From Planctomycetota bacterium (GTDB lineage: Bacteria > Planctomycetota > Phycisphaerae > Sedimentisphaerales > SM23-30): a stretch of 6,834 nucleotides of DNA. This document shows positions 1 through 6,471 of this stretch, piece after piece; the first letter of the stretch is position 1, and each line of letters starts with the position of its first letter. The position numbers and the translations under genes are program-made. The stretch is taken from positions 1-6,834 of the forward strand of contig JAKQBU010000349.1 of NCBI GenBank assembly GCA_029573975.1, given 5' to 3'. The notes beneath the pieces are model-generated. The model saw nothing but the letters and a program-made list of their open reading frames with translations, did not search any database and had not been told where the DNA came from.

Positions 1-20
1 TTCGATTCCCTCCTTCGGCA
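1..20. repeat. 20-nt motif repeated at 1761-1780
   Basis: Partner of the 20-mer at 1761-1780 (18/20 identical). It begins at the window edge, so the repeat may extend further. Its first seven bases, TTCGATT, also form an inverted repeat with AATCGAA at 24-30, just downstream of the peptidase stop codon. No U-run is visible inside the window, so it is not called a terminator. Confidence 0.45.
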
Positions 21-41
21 GTTAATCGAAAATCTTTTGGT

Positions 42-1448
42 TTATGCTTTGCTGGCAGGCAGAATAAGGGTCGGATCCCCAAAGAGCATATACTTCATCC
101 CCTGAAAAAAAATACTGGGTGGATACCAGCTTGCAGTAGGTTTTAGTTCTGCCAGACGCTCCCTGGTATAATATTGCGTAATAGCATAGTTCCAGCAGTC
201 TCCCAGACGCTGCTGATGCAAACCGCCGACAAATCCATCCATTAGCGTCAGGGCACAAGGCTGACCACCGGTGTTACATCCGATATAGGCAACGGCTCCG
301 TTGGGTCCGCTGCGCAGCAGGAGTTCTCCCAAACCAGGCGGATTAAATTGACCTTTCTGATAGGGGGCCGGAGGAAGCGGCGGCTCTAGGAACACTTCTC
401 CCTGATCGGTACCTTTATGCTCCGTACCATCTATGTCGATATAGGGTTCATACGGAGGCAAAGTGGCAAAACGGGCGGTGTAGCAGGCCGCCGAAAATAC
501 AATCGGAAGATGATTGGCATTTTGAACCTGGCGGAGGTTTTCCAGAGAGAAGGATCCCTCCCATAAAAGGTTCAGACCGTGACCGGCATGGCAAAGCACG
601 CCAATACCTTTATTCATAAGGGATACAACCTCATCTGCCGTTGGCGGAGGCGTTTTGTATGATTCGTTATTGTCACTGAAATAACGCTTTTCAACGGTCC
701 AATCCGGAGAAAGATACGAAGACATGGTGTCCATGGCCGCGCGGGCATCCACCCAGCCGGCCACATTGACAAAGCCGATACAGGGCGAAGCAGATTCCGT
801 TTGTGCCAGAATGTTATTTTCATAAACCATGGTTTTCGTGGCTGCGGTTTTCACTTCCTCTATCGTGCTGACCGGCCAACGGCCAACGGCGATTTCGGGA
901 ATATAATCGATGGCATCCAAATTGATAGGCCCTTCTTTGTTTTTCTCTCCCTGCACTTCCCCATAATAATAGGAATGGAAAGATTCTTTTTGCGCATTCC
1001 AGTCATCGAAAGAACCATCTTTTCGAGCCAGATCGGCATAGTAAAGATCACTCGGATAGAAAGCAAAATCAAAGGCCGCCGGAGTGATACGGTCAAGCAC
1101 CATGTAGCGGACAGGAAAGATGTCGGCATCGCCTACCAGCAGAACATACCCCATGCCTTGTTCTTTCCAGAAAATATACAGGTATCGTTTCAATCGTTCC
1201 GGGTCATCCCTTCCGTCGCTTTCTTCCAGGATGGTCTCCAGATCCATCACCTGTACGGACAATTGTTGCTGCTTATGAGAAATATAATCCGTTAGGGATT
1301 CCCGGAACTCCTTCGGGGCAATAACAAGAAGGCTTTTGTTTGCCGAGATTTTGGCAGGAGTTTGGATTTCCGCATCAATAGCCGAACAGCGTATCGATAC
1401 CAGGCATGTAAAACACAGGATGTACCAGTAGGTTTTTCGATTGCTCAT
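42..1448 (-). CDS. Secreted family C25 (gingipain-like) cysteine peptidase
   Basis: Probable extracytoplasmic cysteine endopeptidase of clan CD, family C25 (the gingipain/PorU family), 468 residues from the chosen start. The catalytic dyad is visible: His290 in CHAGHG and Cys322 in FSAAC, 32 residues apart, close to the 33 of gingipain R. Other family landmarks in order are LLVGD followed by FPVR (about 103-114), a YPSDLYYADL strand (131-140), the IPEIAVGRWPV segment (183-193) and a C-terminal MLFGDPTL (454-461). A hydrophobic N-terminus (about residues 6-22) followed by SAIDA suggests a Sec signal peptide. The reading frame stays open to an ATG at 1532, but the ATG at 1448 is preferred: it has GAGG 8 nt upstream and begins directly with the signal peptide. 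It has no dockerin-like tag, unlike the two proteins encoded upstream. It lies 346 nt behind them and may have its own promoter. The substrate is unknown; the family call is firm. Confidence 0.9.
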   Translation of the reverse strand: MSNRKTYWYILCFTCLVSIRCSAIDAEIQTPAKISANKSLLVIAPKEFRESLTDYISHKQQQLSVQVMDLETILEESDGRDDPERLKRYLYIFWKEQGMGYVLLVGDADIFPVRYMVLDRITPAAFDFAFYPSDLYYADLARKDGSFDDWNAQKESFHSYYYGEVQGEKNKEGPINLDAIDYIPEIAVGRWPVSTIEEVKTAATKTMVYENNILAQTESASPCIGFVNVAGWVDARAAMDTMSSYLSPDWTVEKRYFSDNNESYKTPPPTADEVVSLMNKGIGVLCHAGHGLNLLWEGSFSLENLRQVQNANHLPIVFSAACYTARFATLPPYEPYIDIDGTEHKGTDQGEVFLEPPLPPAPYQKGQFNPPGLGELLLRSGPNGAVAYIGCNTGGQPCALTLMDGFVGGLHQQRLGDCWNYAITQYYTRERLAELKPTASWYPPSIFFQGMKYMLFGDPTLILPASKA

Positions 1449-1456
1449 AATGGCAG

Positions 1457-1460
1457 CCTC
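1457..1460 (-). promoter_or_regulatory. Ribosome binding site deciding the peptidase start
   Basis: On the minus strand GAGG lies 8 nt before the ATG at 1448. This supports that ATG over the in-frame ATG at 1532, whose extra 28 residues would be a polar, cysteine-containing stretch ahead of a normal signal peptide and would run through the intergenic repeat. Confidence 0.65.
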
Positions 1461-1472
1461 GCAGTTTTTAGT

Positions 1473-1561
1473 GACGGAACCGTCAAAAGTCAATATCGAG
1501 ATCCAAAAACGGCACTCGCTCCCCAATAACAAGGGGTCGAAGAGCTTTTGACGCTGGCGTC
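1473..1561. repeat. Intergenic dispersed repeat, copy A
   Basis: This 89-nt copy aligns without gaps to 1641-1729 (copy B) with about 71 of 89 identities by hand count. It carries a perfect 9-bp inverted repeat, CGTCAAAAG at 1481-1489 and CTTTTGACG at 1545-1553, and an internal CCCC/GGGG stem (1521-1524 with 1533-1536) around AATAACAA. The structure resembles a short non-autonomous element or REP-like repeat. It occupies most of the presumed leader of the peptidase gene. No coding role is visible. Confidence 0.75.
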
Positions 1562-1568
1562 TTTAGTA

Positions 1569-1597
1569 TTTATAGCAATTTCAGACCAAAAAGTAAA
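1569..1597 (-). promoter_or_regulatory. Candidate sigma70-type promoter for the C25 peptidase
   Basis: Read on the minus strand, TTTACT (1597-1592) and TATAAA (1574-1569) are separated by 17 nt. The predicted transcription start near 1562 would give a leader of about 115 nt containing the whole of repeat copy A. The match to consensus is moderate (4/6 and 5/6) in AT-rich DNA, so this is a candidate only. It sits between the two repeat copies. Confidence 0.4.
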
Positions 1598-1640
1598 TAA
1601 CCAATTACCATTCATACACCAGGTTTATTGAGCCAAAATA

Positions 1641-1729
1641 GATGGAACCGCAAAAAGTCGATAGTGACATCCAAAAACACCCCTGGCTTTCCCATAACAA
1701 GGGATCGAGGAGTTTTTGACGCTGGCATC
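1641..1729. repeat. Intergenic dispersed repeat, copy B
   Basis: Second copy of the element at 1473-1561, offset by exactly 168 nt, in direct orientation. The outer inverted repeat is degraded here (CGCAAAAAG at 1649-1657 against TTTTTGACG at 1713-1721). The inner stem is kept, with TCCC (1690-1693) pairing to GGGA (1701-1704), so the hairpin survives although its bases differ from copy A. It lies between the stop of the small tagged protein and the peptidase promoter candidate. Confidence 0.72.
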
Positions 1730-1760
1730 CAAATGGATAATTTTGCGATACAAGCCCGTG

Positions 1761-1780
1761 TTCGATTTCTTCCTTCGGCA
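1761..1780. repeat. 20-nt motif repeated at 1-20
   Basis: This 20-mer matches positions 1-20 of the window at 18 of 20 bases, with a shared TCCTTCGGCA core. Each copy lies just beyond the stop codon of a minus-strand gene: 14 nt past the stop at 1795 here, and 21 nt past the stop at 42 for the other copy. This suggests a dispersed intergenic sequence associated with gene ends. Its function is not known. Confidence 0.5.
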
Positions 1781-1794
1781 GGCATTCCCTCTTC

Positions 1795-2577
1795 TCAGGA
1801 GATCACCATCGTACAGGCCGGGTCCGCCGGATCGTTGCAGTCCAGCCAGTTATGAAGCATAATCAGCAGATCGTCCATATCAAAATAGCAGTCCCGGTTC
1901 ATATCCGCCGGATGGTAACGGCCCAAATCCTCACAACGAATCACCGGCTCGGTGTACTCGGAAATCGTCTCCACCAGCGCGATCTTGCAATTCCCGGAGG
2001 AAGTGATATCGCGTACCCCCACATCAATCACATCCCCGGCGGAAAGCCAGAAGTTGGTGAGACTGAAATGGTACCGCAGCCGGCCTTGATCATCGTAGGA
2101 ATAATCGCTGCTGGTAATATCCAGCATCACGGTGTCATTGAGTACTACGACATTCTGAACGCTGCTGTAACGAAGGAAAAATGTAATGTTAATGTCGAAA
2201 TACCCCTCGACCGGCATAATAAACCGGACCACAGATGCTTCACCGCCATTTCCCCATGCCTGGAGTATAACTTCCCCATCAAAAGAATTTGGTGGCTCAA
2301 TGTAGCCGTCCGCTTTCCAGATCAGCGGCCACTCATAATAATTTCTGGCCCACCAGACATCGCAGGTGTTCGGATCCCAGCTTTGATTGTTTTCATTCAC
2401 CTGAAATTCCTGTCCGTCAGTCATATCTGCACTGTGGCCATAGGACCAGGGGCCGTTGGGATTGGTATTCCACAACCAGTCCGTCTGTAAATCATAGACG
2501 ATCTGCGCTGATAGATTCTCCCCGCCTGCCATCCCCCAAAGCACCATACAGCCCAATACTACTGTTTTTTTCATCAT
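1795..2577 (-). CDS. Small secreted protein with C-terminal dockerin-like tag
   Basis: A 260-residue exported protein whose function I do not recognise. Residues 1-24 form a signal peptide (MMKK, a hydrophobic core, then a likely cut after SAQ at about 25). Residues 26-205 are rich in aromatic and beta-forming residues (for example NPNGPWSYG at 39-47 and FDINITFFLRY at 127-137) and look like one beta-sandwich, possibly a binding domain. The C-terminus (224-256) is a single EF-hand-like calcium loop, D225-N227-D229-C230 to D236, then a helix ending WLDC and a DPADPAC segment. This is the planctomycete-type dockerin-like tag also found on the upstream protein. Start alternatives are the tandem ATGs at 2577 and 2574. 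The start lies 16 nt after the stop of the large CotH protein and has only a weak purine tract as a binding site, so the two genes are probably co-transcribed and perhaps translationally coupled. Confidence 0.87.
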   Translation of the reverse strand: MMKKTVVLGCMVLWGMAGGENLSAQIVYDLQTDWLWNTNPNGPWSYGHSADMTDGQEFQVNENNQSWDPNTCDVWWARNYYEWPLIWKADGYIEPPNSFDGEVILQAWGNGGEASVVRFIMPVEGYFDINITFFLRYSSVQNVVVLNDTVMLDITSSDYSYDDQGRLRYHFSLTNFWLSAGDVIDVGVRDITSSGNCKIALVETISEYTEPVIRCEDLGRYHPADMNRDCYFDMDDLLIMLHNWLDCNDPADPACTMVIS

Positions 2578-2593
2578 CTATTCTCTGCTGCTT

Positions 2594-5500
2594 TTACGGC
2601 AGGGCCGTACAATCGGGATTTTGCGGATCATAACACGTTAGCCATACATTCAAAAACATAGCCAGATCTTCCAGATTCACCCGGCAGTCCTGATTAATAT
2701 CGCCTGCCAGACCGTGGCCGGCATCCAGCACCTGTTGGCAGTTTTCCCATACCTGCAACGGATGGGGACTGGTATCGTGGCCGGGCAGATCACTGACGGT
2801 ATCGCGAATGACGGCATGAATGCAAATCCGCCGGTCCAGATATTCCTTATCGGGTAAACCGGTGTTCCAAAGAAAACTGCCGTCCGCCGCCGGCAGGCCC
2901 TGGCCGCCGGGGATCGGTTCCACCTGCGACCATTGCTTGTCCAGCCAGTATAAATCGACCGTGCAGGGATTCGACTCCGCATCGGCATACTGCCACTGGA
3001 TCTCGAAGCCGCTGGAGGTGCGGGACACACCGGTTATTTGAATCGTCGGGTGGGCATTGGCCGGCGGGGTATAGCCCTGGCTGGGCAGCCAGGTATCCTT
3101 CAGCCAGTTCCAGCGGTTGGTGTAAAAGGACTTAATTGAATCACGATTCGATTCCTGCATAACAAACGGTCCAGCAAAATATTGAGTCCAATCAGAATGG
3201 CTTGCAATCTCCTCAGTACGGTCCAGCAAAGTATAATCATAATATTCATCCACCATCGCATGGACCTGCTCGATGGTCATGTAATGATCCAGGACATCGG
3301 CCAGTATGGTTAGAAACCGGTTTTTCAGCGTCGCATTATTCGCAACCCGCACCTGCCATCGATTGCAGTAATTAAACGGCTGCGCCTGATAATCGATCCC
3401 TTCAAAAGGCCCGATCGCGGTACCTCGCCAGTTAAAGGAACCGGTCAGGTCAAAACATTGCAAACGCCATTTCGCCCCCGGTTCCGCCGGCTTGACTACA
3501 AAGAAATTCTGTCCCATCAAATCATCATTGAAGACCGCCACCTGTACCGCCCAGTTGTACAGCCAGGTGTCTAGGTCGATCAGGGAATTCATCGTGCTGA
3601 CAATCTGGGCCTCCGGAGTATTCGTCATCTGATCACATAGCTCGATCAGCGAATCAAAGGAACCCAGGGCATCTCCCTTCTTTTCATACATCTGGGGGTA
3701 CAACCCGGCATCCGAATAATAGCGCAAATCCGCCACATACCCATTGCCGGTCGGCAGGCAACTGGCCTTATAGACCTCTCCATCGCCATCCATCCCGTGC
3801 CGCTCCAGCCAGGAGGAATTGGTCGATTCCGTGGCCAGATACACCCCGTAAAATTCGCCGTTGCGATAGATCCGCACCAGCTCCGTCCCCAGGTTCACCT
3901 GCCCCACCTCGCTGAAGACATCATGTACCAGCTTCTGCACCACCGGTACGTGCATCGACAGATCCAGCCGGCTCATATCCCGCAGATATTCGTTCTTGTT
4001 GAACGACAGCTTATAACTCTTCTTGGGATGCACGCGCCAGCCCATCCCCTTCAGGTGTACTCCAATATGGTCATAGACCATTCCTTCCGCCACCAGGGTC
4101 GCCTCCTGATAGTCATGGGTCCAGATATTAGCGTATAAATAACTCCAAGTCGAATCCGGCGCAATCAGGAAATACTCCTGCAAATTCCTGTCCGGATTGC
4201 CGTCATACACAAAATACGCCCGGTTCGGATTCGGTTCGTAACTGTCCGGATAGGTCCAACTGCCGTGGCTATCCGTAACCGCAACACGATACCGTACCAG
4301 CGTTTTGGTACCCTGCGCCGCGAGGGTCACGCTAAATTTGCCATCGCCCGCGGCCAGATCCCCGTGCGTCCCGTCGTCATACATCGGGATCGTCGCCGAT
4401 TGGGCGGCCGTTTGATACGGGGCGACAAATACCTGATAGACCAGGCTGACTGCCGTTATCGGGTAATCACTGCTGACTTCCGCGGTAACTAATACCTCAT
4501 CGGCCGAGGTGGGGCGTTTGGGCGAATGCTTGATATCTTCCACATCCACAAACGGCGGCAGATAACCGCTGGTCCGCGAATTGACTTTGCCCGGCGTGCC
4601 CCGGTTGAGAAAGTATTCATCGCCCACCGCCGGGCTGGCTGGCGCAGAGGGGGCCGCCACCGTGCAGCCGCGCCAATTCTCCGCCCGGCTGTTGTCCAGC
4701 GCGGGATTCAGACATTCCAGCGCTACCCCCGTCTGATCCGGCCCGATAGGCCAGGGCGGCAGGTCATTGTATCGCACCGTATCCACCACCACCCCGGAAC
4801 CATTCACCAGGGTCAGCCTCTCCCCGCCATTGGCCAGCCGGTCACCACTGGTGGCAAAATTCCCTACCGCATTGCTGATACTATAACGCGAAGCAATCGC
4901 CGACACATTGGAACAAACTACCTTATAGGCCCCTGCCGCTATCGTCCCGCTGGGAAAGGCATATAATACCCCCTCCTCATCCAGCAGCTTCCAGCCGGCC
5001 AGATTGACCGTACCGCCGCTGCGATTGTATAACTCGATGTACTCCGCTACCGGATCATCGCCATCCTGCCAGTATTTACCCTGATTTGGAGCATTACTCA
5101 TAATATAACCATTCAGGGTTGCCATATACCTCTTCTTCAGTGGCTGATACATTATTTCCGAAATGGCAATATTCCCGCCCCCGGAAATCGCCGGGGCATT
5201 CGCCGCCCCCGGTGTATAGAGCTGGCCGATCCCCCAGTTAGCCGGATCGTTATTCTCCCCATTCACATCCAGCAGTTCCAGCGACGGCCCTGCCCCGTCC
5301 GCCTCCGTCGGCCAGGGCGCCTGGTCATTATAATTTACCACCGCCGCCACTATCCCCGCAGCATCCCGCAGCACCACCAGATCGCCGCTGTTGCCCAAAT
5401 CCCGTTCGTAAGGCCCCAATATCTCACCGGCGGCAAGAGCATAGTACGCCGCCACATTCGGGTCCCCCGCAATCACCAGATACTCCCCCACCCCCAGCAT

Positions 5501-6211
5501 CGTCGCATCCGGTATCGTGTAGTCCACCCCGCCTTCCAGCTTCCACTTCGTTAGATCCACCGCCGCCGCACTCCGGTTATACAACTCGATATATTCGCCG
5601 CCCCAGTTCGTCGGCCCCGGATGGTACATGATTTCACTGATTATAATATCCCCCTCTCCCCACAGCGTTGGCTCATTTTCCCGCCCCGGCGAATACGGCT
5701 GGCCCACCCCCCAATTCGCCGGATTCGTATTGTCCTGACCGGCATCCAGCAGTTCCAGCGACGGCCCATCCCCATCCGCCTGCGGCGGCCACGGCCAGTT
5801 GTCATCATAGCTCACTTCATCCACCACCGTTCCCCCGGCATCTTTCAATTGAATCCGTTCCCCATCCCCGCTCAGCCCGCCTGCATAGGGACCATAGGAA
5901 ATTTCCGCATTCTGTCCATAAAAATCAACTGCTGCCTCATCATCATAAAAGACCAGGTACCCCCCCGCCGCGATCATCGTCCCCTCCGGCAGGGCTAACA
6001 TTTCCTGCGCGGAATCCACCAGCTTCCACCCGCTGACATCCACCGCCGCATCACCGGTATTATATATCTCCACAAATTCCCCGCCCGTATTGTCCGCCGC
6101 AGGATTGTACATGATCTCGCTGATTACTACCTCCGCCCCCAAATCCCCAACCAGCCCAACCAATAGAAAAAAAAATGTTAAAAGGATCGGAATTATCCTC
6201 GTTTTTCTCAT
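2594..6211 (-). CDS. Multidomain secreted protein: 3x lamin-tail, CotH kinase-like, dockerin-like tag
   Basis: A 1205-residue exported surface or extracellular protein. A signal peptide (1-26, probable cut after LGA) is followed by three lamin-tail (LTD) domains starting at the ISEIMY motifs at about 30, 191 and 350. The third LTD has an insertion near 357-389. Next comes an Ig-like segment (555-675) with the acidic DDGTHGD...AGDGKFS motif, then a CotH kinase-like domain (about 676-1040). Visible CotH landmarks are the basic PKKSYKLSF (729-737), NGEFYGVYLATE (784-795), NDD...QNFF (895-904) and FDLTG (920-924); canonical CotH has DLD at the last site. A fibronectin-III-like segment (1053-1155) and a tag with calcium-loop residues D1171, N1173, D1175, C1176 and D1182 close the protein. 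CotH proteins phosphorylate spore-coat proteins in Bacillus; in planctomycete surface proteins the role is untested. The start has AGGAG 8 nt upstream and a strong promoter. It probably heads an operon with the small tagged protein. The architecture is certain; the biochemical role is not. Confidence 0.93.
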   Translation of the reverse strand: MRKTRIIPILLTFFFLLVGLVGDLGAEVVISEIMYNPAADNTGGEFVEIYNTGDAAVDVSGWKLVDSAQEMLALPEGTMIAAGGYLVFYDDEAAVDFYGQNAEISYGPYAGGLSGDGERIQLKDAGGTVVDEVSYDDNWPWPPQADGDGPSLELLDAGQDNTNPANWGVGQPYSPGRENEPTLWGEGDIIISEIMYHPGPTNWGGEYIELYNRSAAAVDLTKWKLEGGVDYTIPDATMLGVGEYLVIAGDPNVAAYYALAAGEILGPYERDLGNSGDLVVLRDAAGIVAAVVNYNDQAPWPTEADGAGPSLELLDVNGENNDPANWGIGQLYTPGAANAPAISGGGNIAISEIMYQPLKKRYMATLNGYIMSNAPNQGKYWQDGDDPVAEYIELYNRSGGTVNLAGWKLLDEEGVLYAFPSGTIAAGAYKVVCSNVSAIASRYSISNAVGNFATSGDRLANGGERLTLVNGSGVVVDTVRYNDLPPWPIGPDQTGVALECLNPALDNSRAENWRGCTVAAPSAPASPAVGDEYFLNRGTPGKVNSRTSGYLPPFVDVEDIKHSPKRPTSADEVLVTAEVSSDYPITAVSLVYQVFVAPYQTAAQSATIPMYDDGTHGDLAAGDGKFSVTLAAQGTKTLVRYRVAVTDSHGSWTYPDSYEPNPNRAYFVYDGNPDRNLQEYFLIAPDSTWSYLYANIWTHDYQEATLVAEGMVYDHIGVHLKGMGWRVHPKKSYKLSFNKNEYLRDMSRLDLSMHVPVVQKLVHDVFSEVGQVNLGTELVRIYRNGEFYGVYLATESTNSSWLERHGMDGDGEVYKASCLPTGNGYVADLRYYSDAGLYPQMYEKKGDALGSFDSLIELCDQMTNTPEAQIVSTMNSLIDLDTWLYNWAVQVAVFNDDLMGQNFFVVKPAEPGAKWRLQCFDLTGSFNWRGTAIGPFEGIDYQAQPFNYCNRWQVRVANNATLKNRFLTILADVLDHYMTIEQVHAMVDEYYDYTLLDRTEEIASHSDWTQYFAGPFVMQESNRDSIKSFYTNRWNWLKDTWLPSQGYTPPANAHPTIQITGVSRTSSGFEIQWQYADAESNPCTVDLYWLDKQWSQVEPIPGGQGLPAADGSFLWNTGLPDKEYLDRRICIHAVIRDTVSDLPGHDTSPHPLQVWENCQQVLDAGHGLAGDINQDCRVNLEDLAMFLNVWLTCYDPQNPDCTALP
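4577..6133 (-). repeat. Three tandem lamin-tail domain repeats within the large protein
   Basis: Three protein-level repeats start at the ISEIMY motifs (residues 30, 191 and 350; spacing 161 and 159 residues), each with an EYIELYN-type strand, a W-K-L strand and a PANWG or similar closing motif. Copies 1 and 2 are closest to each other: a 25-nt stretch coding for GPSLELLD is identical at 5266-5290 and 5743-5767. Copy 3 is more diverged and carries an insertion of about 30 residues. LTD domains are known in eukaryotic lamins and in many bacterial exported proteins, where they are thought to bind or scaffold. Confidence 0.85.
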
Positions 6212-6219
6212 GTTGAATT

Positions 6220-6224
6220 CTCCT
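6220..6224 (-). promoter_or_regulatory. Strong ribosome binding site of the CotH/LTD gene
   Basis: AGGAG on the minus strand lies 8 nt before the ATG at 6211, a near-ideal spacing, confirming the start of the large protein. Confidence 0.7.
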
Positions 6225-6312
6225 GTCCTTTCTTGTTTTTAACTCGGGATTTATTGCTTTTTTGTTGTAAATCTTCCTGTTTTTGATGTCTTTTATACTA
6301 CTTTTATTAACT

Positions 6313-6341
6313 ATTATAGCCGTTTCAGTGATGGATTTCAA
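6313..6341 (-). promoter_or_regulatory. Strong sigma70-type promoter for the CotH/LTD operon
   Basis: On the minus strand TTGAAA (6341-6336, 5/6 match) and a perfect TATAAT (6318-6313) are separated by 17 nt. The expected transcription start near 6306 gives a leader of about 95 nt before the ATG at 6211. No riboswitch-like fold or clear operator was recognised in that AT-rich leader. Confidence 0.7.
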
Positions 6342-6411
6342 GCATAATACGTTGTCTCTCCATATGTCACATCTATCGGTTCATTCAATCCGTGCATTGA
6401 TGATGATTGCG

Positions 6412-6455
6412 TATTTTACCTGAATATTTCTCTTTTCCAGGTCTATTTTACCTGA
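6412..6455 (+). repeat. Perfect 12-bp direct repeat upstream of the LOG gene
   Basis: TATTTTACCTGA occurs at 6412-6423 and again at 6444-6455, 32 bp start to start, close to three helical turns. The second copy lies between the -35 and -10 boxes of the LOG-gene promoter and the first just upstream. This fits a paired operator on one face of the helix, which is an inference from spacing only. Confidence 0.5.
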
Positions 6456-6463
6456 TATATAAT
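6434..6463 (+). promoter_or_regulatory. Promoter of the LOG-family gene, near-leaderless
   Basis: A perfect TATAAT at 6458-6463 lies 18 nt after TTTCCA (6434-6439, 4/6 match to the -35 consensus). Transcription would start at about 6470-6471, one or two bases before the ATG at 6472. No Shine-Dalgarno sequence is present, consistent with a leaderless message. Confidence 0.55.
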
Positions 6464-6471
6464 AAAGACTT

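Larger units (their letters stand above)
1449..1794. other. 346-nt intergenic region between tagged protein and peptidase
   Basis: This gap holds the peptidase ribosome binding site, repeat copies A and B, an AT-rich spacer with a promoter candidate, and the 20-nt motif near the upstream gene's stop. I see no convincing gene in it on either strand and no clear intrinsic terminator after the tagged protein, so read-through into the peptidase gene remains possible. Confidence 0.7.

Noticed and set aside
801..1295. Plus-strand open frame of 164 codons
   Set aside because: It lies entirely inside the well-supported peptidase gene on the other strand and shows no recognisable motif.
1374..1448. 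Possible lipoprotein signal (VSIRC) in the peptidase N-terminus
   Set aside because: Arg before the Cys does not fit a lipobox; an ordinary Sec signal peptide is more likely.
1449..1532. Upstream in-frame ATG at 1532 extending the C25 peptidase by 28 residues
   Set aside because: The extension would precede a normal signal peptide with polar residues, overlaps the dispersed repeat, and the ATG at 1448 has a good ribosome binding site.
1473..1729. CRISPR array
   Set aside because: Only two diverged copies with unequal, long units; no regular short repeats or spacers.
1628..1855. Plus-strand open frame of 75 codons across the intergenic repeat
   Set aside because: It runs through repeat copy B and into the end of the tagged-protein gene, with no binding site or known domain.
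2588..2602. Small CTGC/GCAG hairpin between the CotH protein and the tagged protein
   Set aside because: Only four base pairs and overlapping the stop codon; no U-run, so not a terminator.
4526..4966. Plus-strand open frame rich in Arg, His and Pro
   Set aside because: It is antisense to the third lamin-tail domain; its composition reflects the GC-rich opposite strand.
5621..6036. Two overlapping plus-strand open frames rich in Pro, His and Arg
   Set aside because: Both are antisense to the first lamin-tail domain and have low-complexity composition typical of a shadow frame.
6060..6341. Minus-strand open frame overlapping the start of the CotH/LTD gene
   Set aside because: It covers the promoter and leader and then the signal-peptide region in another frame; its Lys-rich start is just AT-rich leader sequence.
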